Below are positions 24,626 to 32,588 of a DNA stretch of 64,000 bases, in pieces. The translations under genes were made by a program, and so were the position numbers. Positions within the stretch are counted from its first letter, which is position 1. Each line of letters opens with the position of its first letter. The notes under the pieces are model-generated. The model searched no databases, was not told the origin of the DNA, and saw only the letters and a list, made by a program, of their open reading frames with translations. The stretch spans positions 124,001-188,000 of the forward strand of contig NZ_LGTE01000002.1 in NCBI RefSeq assembly GCF_001263415.1, in the 5' to 3' direction. Source of the DNA: Thermincola ferriacetica. Its GTDB lineage: Bacteria; Bacillota; Thermincolia; Thermincolales; Thermincolaceae.

Positions 24626-25483
24626 ATGCAGGTGTCGCCCACATTAGAAGATATAATAAAAAAATCGGAGGAATTGCCTGCCCTTCCAAAGGTAGTGCAT
24701 AAGGCTCTGGCTCTGATTGATGATCCCGATTCCACGCTGGAGAGTATCAGCAGCCTTATTAGCAGGGACCCTGTCCTGACATTCAGGGTGTTGAAGTTGG
24801 CCAATTCGGCCTATTACGGCTATTCAAGGAAGATTGCCACTATTCAGGAAGCGGTGCTTATCTTGGGCTTGGCAGCAGTCAAAAACCTACTTCTGACCGT
24901 ATCGGTTTATAAAATAATGAACAAAAAAGTTGCCGGGTACATCCTGGAAAAAGGTGAATTATGGAAACATTCCATGGTCAGCGCCTTAATAGCCAGACAA
25001 CTGGCCCAAAGGTTTTCCTGTTGTGATCCGGAAAAAGCCTTTATGGCAGCCCTGACGCATGATATTGGGAAAATTGTCATGAATCACTATATTGCCCCTC
25101 AATTGAAAGAGGTAATTGCTGTTTCGGAGCGGGAACGGATTCCCTTTCAAAAGGCGGAAGAAATGATACTTGGTTTTAATCACGCTCAGGTTGGAGGAGG
25201 TATAGCCAGGCAGTGGAATCTGCCGGAAGAGTTGGTGGAGGCCATACAATTTCACCATGAACCGTTGTCGGCGCAAATTAATCCCAAGCTGACCGCTATT
25301 ACCCATGTGGCTGATGTAACCTGCATGTCCATGGGAGTCGGCCTGGGCGGCGACGGCCTGCTCTACCCGATAGAAGAACAGGCCCTGCAACTACTGCAAT
25401 TGGCGCCGGCTGATATTGAAAACCTGATCGCGGAAGTTGTTGATTCAATTCAGGAAAATGAAGAAATGCTGATGGTAAATTGA
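24626..25483 (+). CDS. HDOD-domain signal-transduction protein
   Basis: 285 residues with an HDOD domain over about 10-210: LPALPKVVHKALALIDDPDSTLESISSLISRDPVLTFRVLKLANSAYYG, then LGLAAVKNLLLT and LTHDIGKIVMNHY, which retains the His-Asp pair of HD domains. HDOD proteins act as protein-interaction hubs in regulation of motility, phosphodiester signalling or development; they usually do not hydrolyse substrates. The ATG at 24626 lies behind GGGGGAGGG (24617-24625), very tight. A GTG at 24632 is the alternative and has better spacing. No output domain is attached. Confidence 0.88.
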   Translation: MQVSPTLEDIIKKSEELPALPKVVHKALALIDDPDSTLESISSLISRDPVLTFRVLKLANSAYYGYSRKIATIQEAVLILGLAAVKNLLLTVSVYKIMNKKVAGYILEKGELWKHSMVSALIARQLAQRFSCCDPEKAFMAALTHDIGKIVMNHYIAPQLKEVIAVSERERIPFQKAEEMILGFNHAQVGGGIARQWNLPEELVEAIQFHHEPLSAQINPKLTAITHVADVTCMSMGVGLGGDGLLYPIEEQALQLLQLAPADIENLIAEVVDSIQENEEMLMVN

Positions 25484-25507
25484 ATAAGTTTCTCAGTAAA
25501 CAGTTAA

Positions 25508-25726
25508 TCAGTGAGTTTCATCATAAGAAAGGGTAGTAACCTTGGTATAATCTTTGTTTGCAATTTCCTTAGGGCTTGCTTCTTCCTCAAGGAAATCTCT
25601 CATACCAGGTGCCACGGTGGGCCTTACTCCGGTATATTCGTCCCGTACTCCGGAGTACCTGTCGTGGACACCCTCGTACATGTCATGCACGCCTTTATAC
25701 TTTGCCGAGCCCTTTTTTCCAGGCAT
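25508..25726 (-). CDS. Small repeat protein with YxGVxD heptads
   Basis: 72 residues. Four consecutive seven-residue repeats begin near residue 10 (YKGVHDM, YEGVHDR, YSGVRDE, YTGVRPT), followed by an acidic helix and a polar tail. There is no membrane segment or cysteine. ATG at 25726 has an excellent ribosome site (CGGAGGTGGT, 25740-25731 on the minus strand). An upstream extension to 25831 would cross tandem repeats and is rejected. I do not know the family; the regular aromatic repeats suggest a small spore or surface structural protein, but this is a guess. Confidence 0.65.
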   Translation of the reverse strand: MPGKKGSAKYKGVHDMYEGVHDRYSGVRDEYTGVRPTVAPGMRDFLEEEASPKEIANKDYTKVTTLSYDETH

Positions 25727-25808
25727 ATCAACCACCTCCGTTCCAATAGCCCATGGCCGGTAAACAAGCGGCAGTAACCGGATTTGTTCAGGGTCATTAT
25801 TGAAACCT

Positions 25809-25846
25809 ACATTTATTTTACCCCTATACATTTATTTTACCCCTGT
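25809..25846. repeat. Two tandem 19-bp repeats upstream of the small repeat protein
   Basis: Two adjoining 19-nt copies, 25809-25827 and 25828-25846, differ at a single base (ACCCCTAT versus ACCCCTGT at the ends). On the minus strand each contains GGGGTAAAAT, so the array duplicates a -10-like element and lies 80-120 nt upstream of the gene at 25726. Confidence 0.8.
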
Positions 25847-25866
25847 AAAGGAAAAACGTTGTTTCA

Positions 25867-26598
25867 TTAATACATTTCATTATTTTTAATTTTTTTGATA
25901 ACGCCGTTTTTGTACAGGGCTACTACGGAATAAACGTCTTTGCGCAAACAAAAGTCTATATCAACCTTTAATCCCATGCCAATCAGGTTTTGGCCGCTGG
26001 GACTTTTATAAACCCGGTCATGGAGATTTATAGCGTTTATTTTATACAAATAATAGGCATCCATCGATATCTTGGAAAAGGAATAGCCAAAATAATTTTG
26101 CCTGAGGTATTCCGCAAAAGCGCCGGCACATAAGCTGTCTTCTTCGGCCGGGCCGTTTTTTCTTCCGGCGCATACCAATACAATGTCCTTCTTTAATCGG
26201 CCTGCATAATCAAGACAAGCGCTCCTATTAAGCAGGGAGCCGATCAATACATAATCGGCTCCGGAACATTTTAAGATAGTTTTGGTACCGTTAGTGGTAC
26301 AATGAGCAATTACTTTGTTTTTAACTTTGGCCGGCGTAAACTCAAGGGGGGAGTTACCCAGTCGAAAGCCCTTAATTTTAATGCCCTCTTTTTCACCCGC
26401 AAGAATTATGCTCCTGTCTGTGAAAGCCAACTGCTCCGCATCGGTAGGTGTTTCTACCGGTATAACATAAGCAGCCCCGTTCTCCAGCGCAGATATAATT
26501 GTACTGGTAGCTCTCAGAATATCTATGACTACCGCCGTTTTTCCCTTCAGGTCCTCGCTGTCAATCAGTCCATGGTGAGGGATCAAATCAACACGCAC
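25867..26598 (-). CDS. comB: 2-phosphosulfolactate phosphatase
   Basis: 243 residues, the usual length. Family signatures: VVIDILRATSTIISALENGA (about 23-42), LAGEKEGIKIKGFRLGNSPLEF (about 66-87), CTTNGTKTI (about 99-107), VCAGRKNGPAEEDSLCAGAFAEYL. The enzyme dephosphorylates (R)-2-phospho-3-sulfolactate to sulfolactate with Mg2+. In methanogens this leads to coenzyme M; in spore-forming Firmicutes it makes the sulfolactate that accumulates in spores, which fits this window better. GTG at 26598 overlaps comA by 16 nt. Confidence 0.93.
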   Translation of the reverse strand: MRVDLIPHHGLIDSEDLKGKTAVVIDILRATSTIISALENGAAYVIPVETPTDAEQLAFTDRSIILAGEKEGIKIKGFRLGNSPLEFTPAKVKNKVIAHCTTNGTKTILKCSGADYVLIGSLLNRSACLDYAGRLKKDIVLVCAGRKNGPAEEDSLCAGAFAEYLRQNYFGYSFSKISMDAYYLYKINAINLHDRVYKSPSGQNLIGMGLKVDIDFCLRKDVYSVVALYKNGVIKKIKNNEMY

Positions 26599-27416
26599 TG
26601 CAAAAACTCCCCGGCAGATAATGTGTTTTTTAGAGTATCTCCTCTCATACCTACCCTTAAAGCCTCCAGCGCCAGAATTTCATTAATGGCCACATTGCCT
26701 AGGTTTACATTCGGCCCGAACAACGTGATAAACTCCTGCTGCTGTTTCTTTAAAGGCGCTTCCCACATTATTTTTTCCATTTTGTAGGTGTTTAATAGAA
26801 GTTCTGCAAAATCATCTTTTCTGATATTCCCCCTGGCATCGTACAAGCCGATACCTTTGCCCGATTCCCGGCCTTCGATTATGACCAAATCAGCTTCTGA
26901 ATCCAACTCTTTTTTAACCTGGCGAATAAATTTATTCAAGTCTGGCATGTCGCGGAGATCTTTTTTACCCACCTCGGTGATAACTTTAAATCCCATGTCT
27001 TTAGCCATAACGATAAAATTCCGCTTGACTTCGTATCCCATATCCACTGTACCGTCGCTGATTTCTATGGCGGAAAAACCAAGATGCCAGGCATATTTCA
27101 GGTAATCTTTCACTTTGTTCTGCAGCCAGGCTACTTCAAAAAAGGTCCCGCCAGGGTAAATATCAGCTCCGCAGGATCGGACAAGAGATATCTTTTTCAC
27201 CAGGACATCCTCATCGTACAAAGCGGACGTGCCAAAACCCAATTTCAAGTAATCAATATAATCCCCGGCAACATTTAATAACTCCTCGGTAGAAACCAGT
27301 CCCAATCCTTTGTCGATAACCATGGTCAGACCTTTTATACGGGGCTTGTTTGTACGGCCAGGTATAGGAAAATCAACTACTTCACTCCACGCTTTCTTTT
27401 TTTCAGGCCCATCCAA
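26583..27416 (-). CDS. comA: Phosphosulfolactate synthase
   Basis: 277 residues of the ComA TIM-barrel family: TMVIDKGLGLVSTEELLNVAGDYIDYLKLGFGTSALY (residues about 31-67), YPGGTFFEVAW, GFSAIEISDGTVDM, FKVITEVGKKD and ARGNIRKDD. It adds sulfite to phosphoenolpyruvate to give (R)-2-phospho-3-sulfolactate, the substrate of the downstream ComB. TTG at 27416 is the start, with GGGAGGTAAC directly behind it on the minus strand. No coenzyme M genes (comC, comDE) are visible, so the pathway probably ends at sulfolactate, perhaps for the spore. Confidence 0.93.
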   Translation of the reverse strand: MDGPEKKKAWSEVVDFPIPGRTNKPRIKGLTMVIDKGLGLVSTEELLNVAGDYIDYLKLGFGTSALYDEDVLVKKISLVRSCGADIYPGGTFFEVAWLQNKVKDYLKYAWHLGFSAIEISDGTVDMGYEVKRNFIVMAKDMGFKVITEVGKKDLRDMPDLNKFIRQVKKELDSEADLVIIEGRESGKGIGLYDARGNIRKDDFAELLLNTYKMEKIMWEAPLKKQQQEFITLFGPNVNLGNVAINEILALEALRVGMRGDTLKNTLSAGEFLQCVLI

Positions 27417-27657
27417 TTTTGTTACCTCCCTTTTTTAATAATGAATTCCAGGCGTTATTACCCATAAAAAATATCATATAAAGCAGGTCTTCATAGATTA
27501 GTTTATTCCCACCGGTTTTCATGGGTTACTAATAAACATCCTGTCCAGCCAACATTTCCATGCAAGAGGACAAAACGACTGGGTGTCAAATTGCCCGGCA
27601 AACGCATATAAAGGAAGAGGGGAAACAAAAGGATTAAATTAAGGAGTGACTGATGAA

Positions 27658-27948
27658 ATGTCAAAATTGATTCCGTCCCATGGTGGAAGAGTGGTTAACA
27701 GAATGGCAAAAGTTGCCAAAACAACATTAGCAGATTACCGGACCAACGTGCCCAGCATTACCTTAAACGCATGGAATATCACCGATTTAAAGTTAATTGC
27801 CAACGGGGCTTATAGTCCAAGTCATCCGATCACCCTGTCCGTAGATGAAGATACCGCCAGGGAACTAATTCTGGGCAAAAAAGCATTGTTAAAGGATGAA
27901 GAGGAAAGTCCACTGGGCCTGATAGAAGTGGAAGATATCTATACATAA
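27658..27948 (+). CDS. Stand-alone ATP-sulfurylase N-terminal (PUA-like) domain, internally shortened
   Basis: 96 residues. The start SKLIPSHGGRVVNRM and the segment SITLNAWNITDLKLIANGAYSP match the N terminus of ATP sulfurylase (Sat); the end ITLSVDEDTAREL...SPLGLIEVEDIY matches the later part of the same PUA-like domain. The roughly 25-30 residues that normally lie between (the GFM-type loop) are missing, and the catalytic domain is absent altogether. The deletion is clean and in frame, with a good ribosome site (AAGGAGTG, 27640-27647), so it may be a kept regulator or binding protein, not decay. It is 33 nt upstream of the ABC transporter genes and lies divergent from comA/comB. Confidence 0.75.
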   Translation: MSKLIPSHGGRVVNRMAKVAKTTLADYRTNVPSITLNAWNITDLKLIANGAYSPSHPITLSVDEDTARELILGKKALLKDEEESPLGLIEVEDIYT

Positions 27949-27981
27949 CGGCAGTGCCGTTTAACAGGGTGGTGTAAAATT

Positions 27982-28824
27982 TTGAAGGTTGAAATTGAAG
28001 GTATTTCCAAATCCTTTAAACAGAATGTCAATTTCCGCATTTCCGCGATCAAGAGCATTGACCTGCAAATTTCCGAAGGTGAATTCTTATGTATACTGGG
28101 CCCTTCAGGATGTGGTAAATCAACACTGCTAAACATTATAGCCGGCCTAGAATTTCCCGATACAGGCCAGGTGAAGGTAGACGGCAAAGTTGTCCGTGAA
28201 GCCGGCCCCGACAGGGGAGTGGTATTCCAGGATGCAGCGCTGTTCCCCTGGCTAACGGTCCAGGAAAATGTGGAATTCAGCCTAAAAATGATGGGTATGG
28301 AAAAGCAAAAGAGAAAGGAAATTGCTGACAAGTATATACAGATGGTACACCTGACACCTTTTGCTCATTGCTACCCGCATGAACTGTCGGGTGGCATGAA
28401 GCAGAGAGTAGCCCTGGCCCGGACTTTGGCCATGGACCCCACCATACTGTTAATGGACGAACCTTTTTCAGCCCTGGATGCTCAAACGAGAACGATGTTA
28501 CACAAGGAACTGCAGGAGATATGGCAAAAAACAGGCAAGGCTATTATATTTATAACTCATAACGTAGAAGAATCGTTGATACTGGCAGACCGGATAATTT
28601 TGATGACAGCCAGGCCGGGGCAAATAAAAAGGCAATTTGTGGTTAATCACTCCAGGCCAAGGGACCTGACAAATCCAAAATTAATAATGCTGCAAAGGAA
28701 AATAAAATTTTTTTTGCAAGAAGAGATTGAAAAAGTCGCAAAGGAGCAGTCGGCCTATGAACGCACGCATACGCAGGTTTCTGTTTTATCTACTGCTCAT
28801 AATAATATGGGAACTGGTTTATAA
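27982..28824 (+). CDS. ABC transporter ATPase, nitrate/sulfonate/taurine type (SsuB/TauB-like)
   Basis: 280 residues. Walker A GPSGCGKST (about 40-48), Q-loop VVFQDAALFPWLTV, signature LSGGMKQRVALARTLAMDP (about 136) and Walker B LLMDEPFSALD, then the H-loop ITHNVEES. The FPWLTVQENV form is typical of the SsuB/TauB/NrtD group importing aliphatic sulfonates, taurine or nitrate. TTG at 27982 is the only start giving the full N-terminal strand. It overlaps the permease gene by 68 nt. Given the sulfonate genes nearby, a sulfonate substrate is the best guess. Confidence 0.92.
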   Translation: MKVEIEGISKSFKQNVNFRISAIKSIDLQISEGEFLCILGPSGCGKSTLLNIIAGLEFPDTGQVKVDGKVVREAGPDRGVVFQDAALFPWLTVQENVEFSLKMMGMEKQKRKEIADKYIQMVHLTPFAHCYPHELSGGMKQRVALARTLAMDPTILLMDEPFSALDAQTRTMLHKELQEIWQKTGKAIIFITHNVEESLILADRIILMTARPGQIKRQFVVNHSRPRDLTNPKLIMLQRKIKFFLQEEIEKVAKEQSAYERTHTQVSVLSTAHNNMGTGL

Positions 28825-29515
28825 AGCAGGAATCTGGTCCCCAATATTGTTTCCGTCACCCTTTACCGTAGGTAAAACCCTTTATAACGGGTTTGTGGAC
28901 AATTCCTTTGTTCTGGCTATAACTTGCAGTTTGCAAAGGCTGTTGATCAGTTATGCCATAGCCGTTGTGATAGGTGTAGCTGTCGGTATTTTAATGGGCA
29001 AGTATAAAGTTATAGACGAAACTGTCGGTTCCTTAATCGTCGGATTGCAGTCCATTCCCAGTGTTGTATGGCTGCCGTTGGCCCTGTTATGGTTTGGTAT
29101 GAATGAGAAGGCCATCATTTTCATTACCAGTCTCGGTGGAACATGGACAATGATTGTCAACACGGACACCGGCGTAAAAAGCGTACCACCCATCATCCTG
29201 CGGGCCGCAAGAACAATGGGTGCAAAAGGTACCAAGCTTTTCTGGCATGTGGTTATACCGGCCGCAGTACCGTCGATTATCACCGGCATGAGACTGGCCT
29301 GGGCGTTTGCTTGGCGGGCCCTTATGGCCGGAGAACTCCTGTCCAGCGGTACTGGGCTTGGCCAAATTCTTATGATGGGACGAAATCTCAGTGACATGAG
29401 CCAGATTGTCGCTGTGATGATAATTATAGGTATGATTGGTTGCCTGGTTGATAACTTGATGTTTAAAAAAGTAGAACTAAATATCAGAAGAAGATGGGGT
29501 TTACTCATAGTGTAA
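28757..29515 (+). CDS. ABC transporter permease, nitrate/sulfonate/taurine type (SsuC/TauC-like)
   Basis: 252 residues with six membrane helices and the cytoplasmic EAA-like loop TMGAKGTKLFWHVVIPAAVPSIITGMRLAWAFAWRALMAGE (about 148-188). Residues VGLQSIPSVVWLPLALLWFG are typical of the BPD_transp_1 sulfonate/nitrate branch. ATG at 28757 has AAGGAGC 10 nt before it and removes a hydrophilic extension that a start at 28727 would add. It pairs with the ATPase and binding protein on either side. Confidence 0.92.
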   Translation: MNARIRRFLFYLLLIIIWELVYKAGIWSPILFPSPFTVGKTLYNGFVDNSFVLAITCSLQRLLISYAIAVVIGVAVGILMGKYKVIDETVGSLIVGLQSIPSVVWLPLALLWFGMNEKAIIFITSLGGTWTMIVNTDTGVKSVPPIILRAARTMGAKGTKLFWHVVIPAAVPSIITGMRLAWAFAWRALMAGELLSSGTGLGQILMMGRNLSDMSQIVAVMIIIGMIGCLVDNLMFKKVELNIRRRWGLLIV

Positions 29516-29530
29516 CAGGAGGGGAAAACC

Positions 29531-30517
29531 ATTAAAAATAAGTTTTATGTATTGCTGGTTTTTGTTACCTTGATTGCACTTTGTTTAACAGGCTGCGGAA
29601 AAACCGCCGGCCACAAACAAGTTGTCCGGGTAGGTTATTTTCCAAATATTACACACGGTCCTGCACTGATAGGGTTTGCGGAAAAAAGATTTGCAAAAGA
29701 ACTGGGGTCTTCCGTTGAACTACAGGAAAAGACCTTTGTAGCGGGGCCGGCTTTAATGGAAGCGCTGATAGCAGGGGAGGTTGACATAGGGTACATAGGA
29801 CCCATACCGGCTATCAACGGTTATGTCCAAGGCGCAGATATTTCTATTATTTCGGGAGCTAATAACGGTGGCGCAGTTTTAGTAGCCGGGGAAAACAGCG
29901 GGATAAAAAAAGTAGCCGATTTAGCAGGTAAAAAAGTGGCTGTTCCCCAATTTGCCAATACTCAGGATATTTCCCTGCGACATATTCTGAAAGAGCACAA
30001 TTTAAAAGATGTCTCCAAAGGAGGAACTGTAGAAATTCTTCAGGTTGCTCCCGCTGATATGCAACTGTTGTTTAGCCGCAACCAGATAGATGCTGCCCTT
30101 GTTCCGGAACCGTGGGGAACTCAGTTGGTCAAAGATGCCAAGGCCCGTATTATTCTGGAATGGAACGAGGTATGGAATAACGGCAATTATCCTACCACGG
30201 TTATTATTGCCCGCAACGAATTTATCATGAATAAGCCTGAAATAATCAAAAAATGGCTTGAGGTACACCGTGAAATTGTAAAATATGCGGCTGCGGAGCC
30301 CGAAAAAGCCCGTAACTCCATGTCAAGACAGCTTAAAAAACTCACCGGAAAAGAACTTAAAGCGGAAACTTTAAAAAGCGCTGTAGAAAGATGTAAATTC
30401 ACAGCAGAAATTGACCCGGCCACAATCAGGGAGTTTGCCACACTTTCCTACGAAGCAGGTTACTTAAAGTTCAAACCAAATCTGACCGGGTTACTGTCTT
30501 ACCCAAAAGAAAAATAG
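29531..30517 (+). CDS. ABC transporter substrate-binding lipoprotein (NrtA/SsuA-like) with apparent ATT start
   Basis: About 328 residues. With the ATT codon at 29531 as start the N terminus is Met-Lys-Asn-Lys followed by a hydrophobic core and the lipobox LTGC, a textbook lipoprotein signal. ATT lies 6 nt behind AGGAGGGG (29517-29524). The first ordinary start, TTG at 29552, would delete the positive residues and leaves no ribosome site. The mature part has the NMT1/SsuA-like fold: RVGYFPNITHGPALIGF, VDIGYIGPIPAINGY, VADLAGKKVAVPQFANTQD and ALVPEPWGTQL. The Asn/His-rich first loop and the PEPWG motif fit anionic substrates such as nitrate, sulfonates or bicarbonate. It closes the transporter operon. 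Confidence 0.85.
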   Translation: MKNKFYVLLVFVTLIALCLTGCGKTAGHKQVVRVGYFPNITHGPALIGFAEKRFAKELGSSVELQEKTFVAGPALMEALIAGEVDIGYIGPIPAINGYVQGADISIISGANNGGAVLVAGENSGIKKVADLAGKKVAVPQFANTQDISLRHILKEHNLKDVSKGGTVEILQVAPADMQLLFSRNQIDAALVPEPWGTQLVKDAKARIILEWNEVWNNGNYPTTVIIARNEFIMNKPEIIKKWLEVHREIVKYAAAEPEKARNSMSRQLKKLTGKELKAETLKSAVERCKFTAEIDPATIREFATLSYEAGYLKFKPNLTGLLSYPKEK

Positions 30518-30540
30518 ACCAATTTACCAGGCAACCAGCA

Positions 30541-30575
30541 AGGGTAAAAATGAAGGAATCATTTTTACCCTTTTG
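30541..30575. terminator. Bidirectional terminator between the ABC operon and the MFS gene
   Basis: AGGGTAAAAATGA (30541-30553) and TCATTTTTACCCT (30559-30571), loop AGGAA, then TTTTG on the plus strand. The minus-strand MFS gene ends inside the hairpin (stop at 30565-30567), so the same structure may serve both. Confidence 0.85.
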
Positions 30576-31857
30576 TTTTGTTTTCACGCCTCGGTAGCGT
30601 TTTTCGCGCCGGGGTCAATCCAGCCATGTTTGCCTGTATAGATTTTAGATTTTTTGTATCTGTTTCTTTCTTTTCTTTGCCGGGCAAAAAGACAATTGTC
30701 AGTACTGCGGCTATGAACGCCGTAACAGCCGGCGCCCAAAACATAAACAAGGTGCTGATATCCATCATCCAGCCAAATAGAGGAGGTCCTATGGCCACTC
30801 CGATAAACCGTACGCCACCATAAAGAGAAGTAACCATGCCCCGTTCATCTATAGTACAGGCGCTGGTGATAAGGGTATTCAAACACGGTAAAACCAAGCC
30901 GACGCCTATGCCGGCAACGGCAATTCCTCCTACAAAAAGATAGATGTTTTTCAAATAAGGCAATATGCCCAGCGAAGCGCCCAAAATCAATAACCCTGCA
31001 GCCGTTAAAATTTTCATCAATTTAACTTTTTTCTGAATAAAGCTGCCGGTAATCAGGGAAGTGGAACTCATGGCCAGAACAGGAATCGCCAGTATGAACC
31101 CCTTTTTTACGGCAAATATTTTATGAGTGTTTTCCAGGAAATCAGAAAGGTAAAACAAAATGCCAAACAGTACCAAAAGGGCCAATGAACCCGCAAAAAA
31201 AGATGTTAATAAAAGGCCTGCTTTATTGGAAAAAATGTTTTTTAAAGAGCTTATATAATTGGCTACATTTTCCTGCCTTTTGGCTACCTTTGGTTCTTTC
31301 ACGGTCAACCATATAGCAGCAGCAACCGGAACAGTCAGGATAGGGAATACCCAAAAGGTAGCATACCAAGCTATCAGCCCGATTAAAGATCCCAATATAG
31401 GACTGACGACTTTTCCCAGCCCATTGGCTGCCTCAATGGAACCCAGGGCTTTACCTCTTTGTTGGTTGGTAAAAATATCCCCGGCCAGAGCCATTGCAAC
31501 AGGCGCAGTTCCTGCCGCCCCAATACCCTGAATTACCCGGCCGGCAAGAAGAGCAGTAAAGGGGTTTTTCATCAAAACGGCAGCTAGCCCGGCAATTACC
31601 CCGCCGATACCGTAAATCAGCAAGGATGGGATAATTACAGTCTTTCTTCCTAACCGGTCAGATAAGAACCCGGCGAGGGGAATGATAATACCTGCCGGGA
31701 TGGAAAACAACGTTATAATTAAACTCACTTTAAACTGGCTTATTTGGAGAACACTTTTTATTTTGGGAAGTACCGGAATTAACATGGAATTGCCCAAAAC
31801 CATAACAAAGGGCACGCCGCCCAATGCAAGAATCGTAGCTATTTTGTTACCCTTCAA
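30565..31857 (-). CDS. Major facilitator superfamily transporter (DHA1-type drug/metabolite efflux)
   Basis: 430 residues with 12 predicted membrane helices. Motif A GFLSDRLGRKTV (about 63-74) between helices 2 and 3, motif C-like GIGAAGTAPVAMALAGD (about 112-128) in helix 5, and a second-half motif at GGVRFIGVAIGPPLFGWMMD. The N-terminal half resembles the Bmr/TetA DHA1 group, exporters driven by protons, and no substrate can be read from sequence. The last 40 residues are a charged tail. TTG at 31857 follows AGGAAAGG on the minus strand. It is a single gene with no regulator next to it. Confidence 0.85.
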   Translation of the reverse strand: MKGNKIATILALGGVPFVMVLGNSMLIPVLPKIKSVLQISQFKVSLIITLFSIPAGIIIPLAGFLSDRLGRKTVIIPSLLIYGIGGVIAGLAAVLMKNPFTALLAGRVIQGIGAAGTAPVAMALAGDIFTNQQRGKALGSIEAANGLGKVVSPILGSLIGLIAWYATFWVFPILTVPVAAAIWLTVKEPKVAKRQENVANYISSLKNIFSNKAGLLLTSFFAGSLALLVLFGILFYLSDFLENTHKIFAVKKGFILAIPVLAMSSTSLITGSFIQKKVKLMKILTAAGLLILGASLGILPYLKNIYLFVGGIAVAGIGVGLVLPCLNTLITSACTIDERGMVTSLYGGVRFIGVAIGPPLFGWMMDISTLFMFWAPAVTAFIAAVLTIVFLPGKEKKETDTKNLKSIQANMAGLTPARKTLPRRENKTKG

Positions 31858-32019
31858 AGATCATCATTCCTTTCCTGGGATAGCATTAAAATTTTCCCCG
31901 AAAGAAATAGGGTTAATACAAAAATCCTAAAATATGTTTTCTTCTAAAATCAGGATTTATCGCATAAATACAACTAGTAAGCTGCATTCAAAATATGTTG
32001 GGAAGGACGGTTATATATT

Positions 32020-32298
32020 TTGTTTTTGGTAAAAGACAAGATTGTTTTTGGTATGGCCATGATGAGATGCTTATCCAGCCTAATAGAACTTACAGCTGCT
32101 CTACTTATGTTAAAATTTGACTCAGTAGGAAAAGCTTTAAAAATTAATGCGGCTTTGGCCTTTGTAGGGCCGACAATAATGCTAACCGTAACTACCCTTG
32201 GGTTGATAGGCTTAAGCGGTAAGCTGCCTTTACACAGATTCATTCTCATTTTTTGCGGTGTCATCCTGATTTTTGCAGGTATAGGTAAAGCCAGATAG
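32020..32298 (+). CDS. DUF2619 family membrane protein (YqhV-like)
   Basis: 92 residues with three membrane helices. MRCLSSLIELTAALLMLKFDSVGKALKINAALAFVGPTIML (about 15-55) is the conserved core of YqhV/DUF2619, which stands near the spoIIIA cluster in Bacillus. The function is unknown; a sporulation link is likely from distribution. TTG at 32020 lies 10 nt behind GGAAGGACGG; TTG at 32026 would serve as well. The gene following starts 45 nt downstream. Confidence 0.75.
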   Translation: MFLVKDKIVFGMAMMRCLSSLIELTAALLMLKFDSVGKALKINAALAFVGPTIMLTVTTLGLIGLSGKLPLHRFILIFCGVILIFAGIGKAR

Positions 32299-32342
32299 CA
32301 CAAAATATTTTACAAGAAACCTTAGCAGGGGAGGCGGCAAAA

Positions 32343-32564
32343 GTGGTTGATAATGTTGATTCGCCCGAAGTTTCTTATGACCGGCAGCAACTCAGCAAGA
32401 TATCCGGCATTATCATAAACGAAGACATTTTTCAGGATTCCTTTATGGAAGCGGAAGTAGGAAATTCGGTCAAAGCAGCAAATTTCCAGTACAATTATCT
32501 GGGCGCTTCGCTAGAAAAAACTGATAATCAAAGTCCGGAAATAACAAAACCTGTGCTTCCTTAG
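32343..32564 (+). CDS. Small acidic hypothetical protein
   Basis: 73 residues, acidic, without cysteine or membrane segment. GTG at 32343 follows a strong ribosome site (AGGGGAGGCGG, 32328-32338). The last codons form the left arm of the following terminator, a compact arrangement that supports a real gene. No family recognised. Confidence 0.6.
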   Translation: MVDNVDSPEVSYDRQQLSKISGIIINEDIFQDSFMEAEVGNSVKAANFQYNYLGASLEKTDNQSPEITKPVLP

Positions 32565-32574
32565 CACAGGTTTT
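32548..32574 (+). terminator. Intrinsic terminator overlapping the preceding stop codon
   Basis: AACCTGTGC (32548-32556) / GCACAGGTT (32564-32572), loop TTCCTTA, then TTTT overlapping the right arm end. The convergent gene ends 15 nt further. Confidence 0.8.
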
Positions 32575-32588
32575 ACCTTGCTTCTTAT

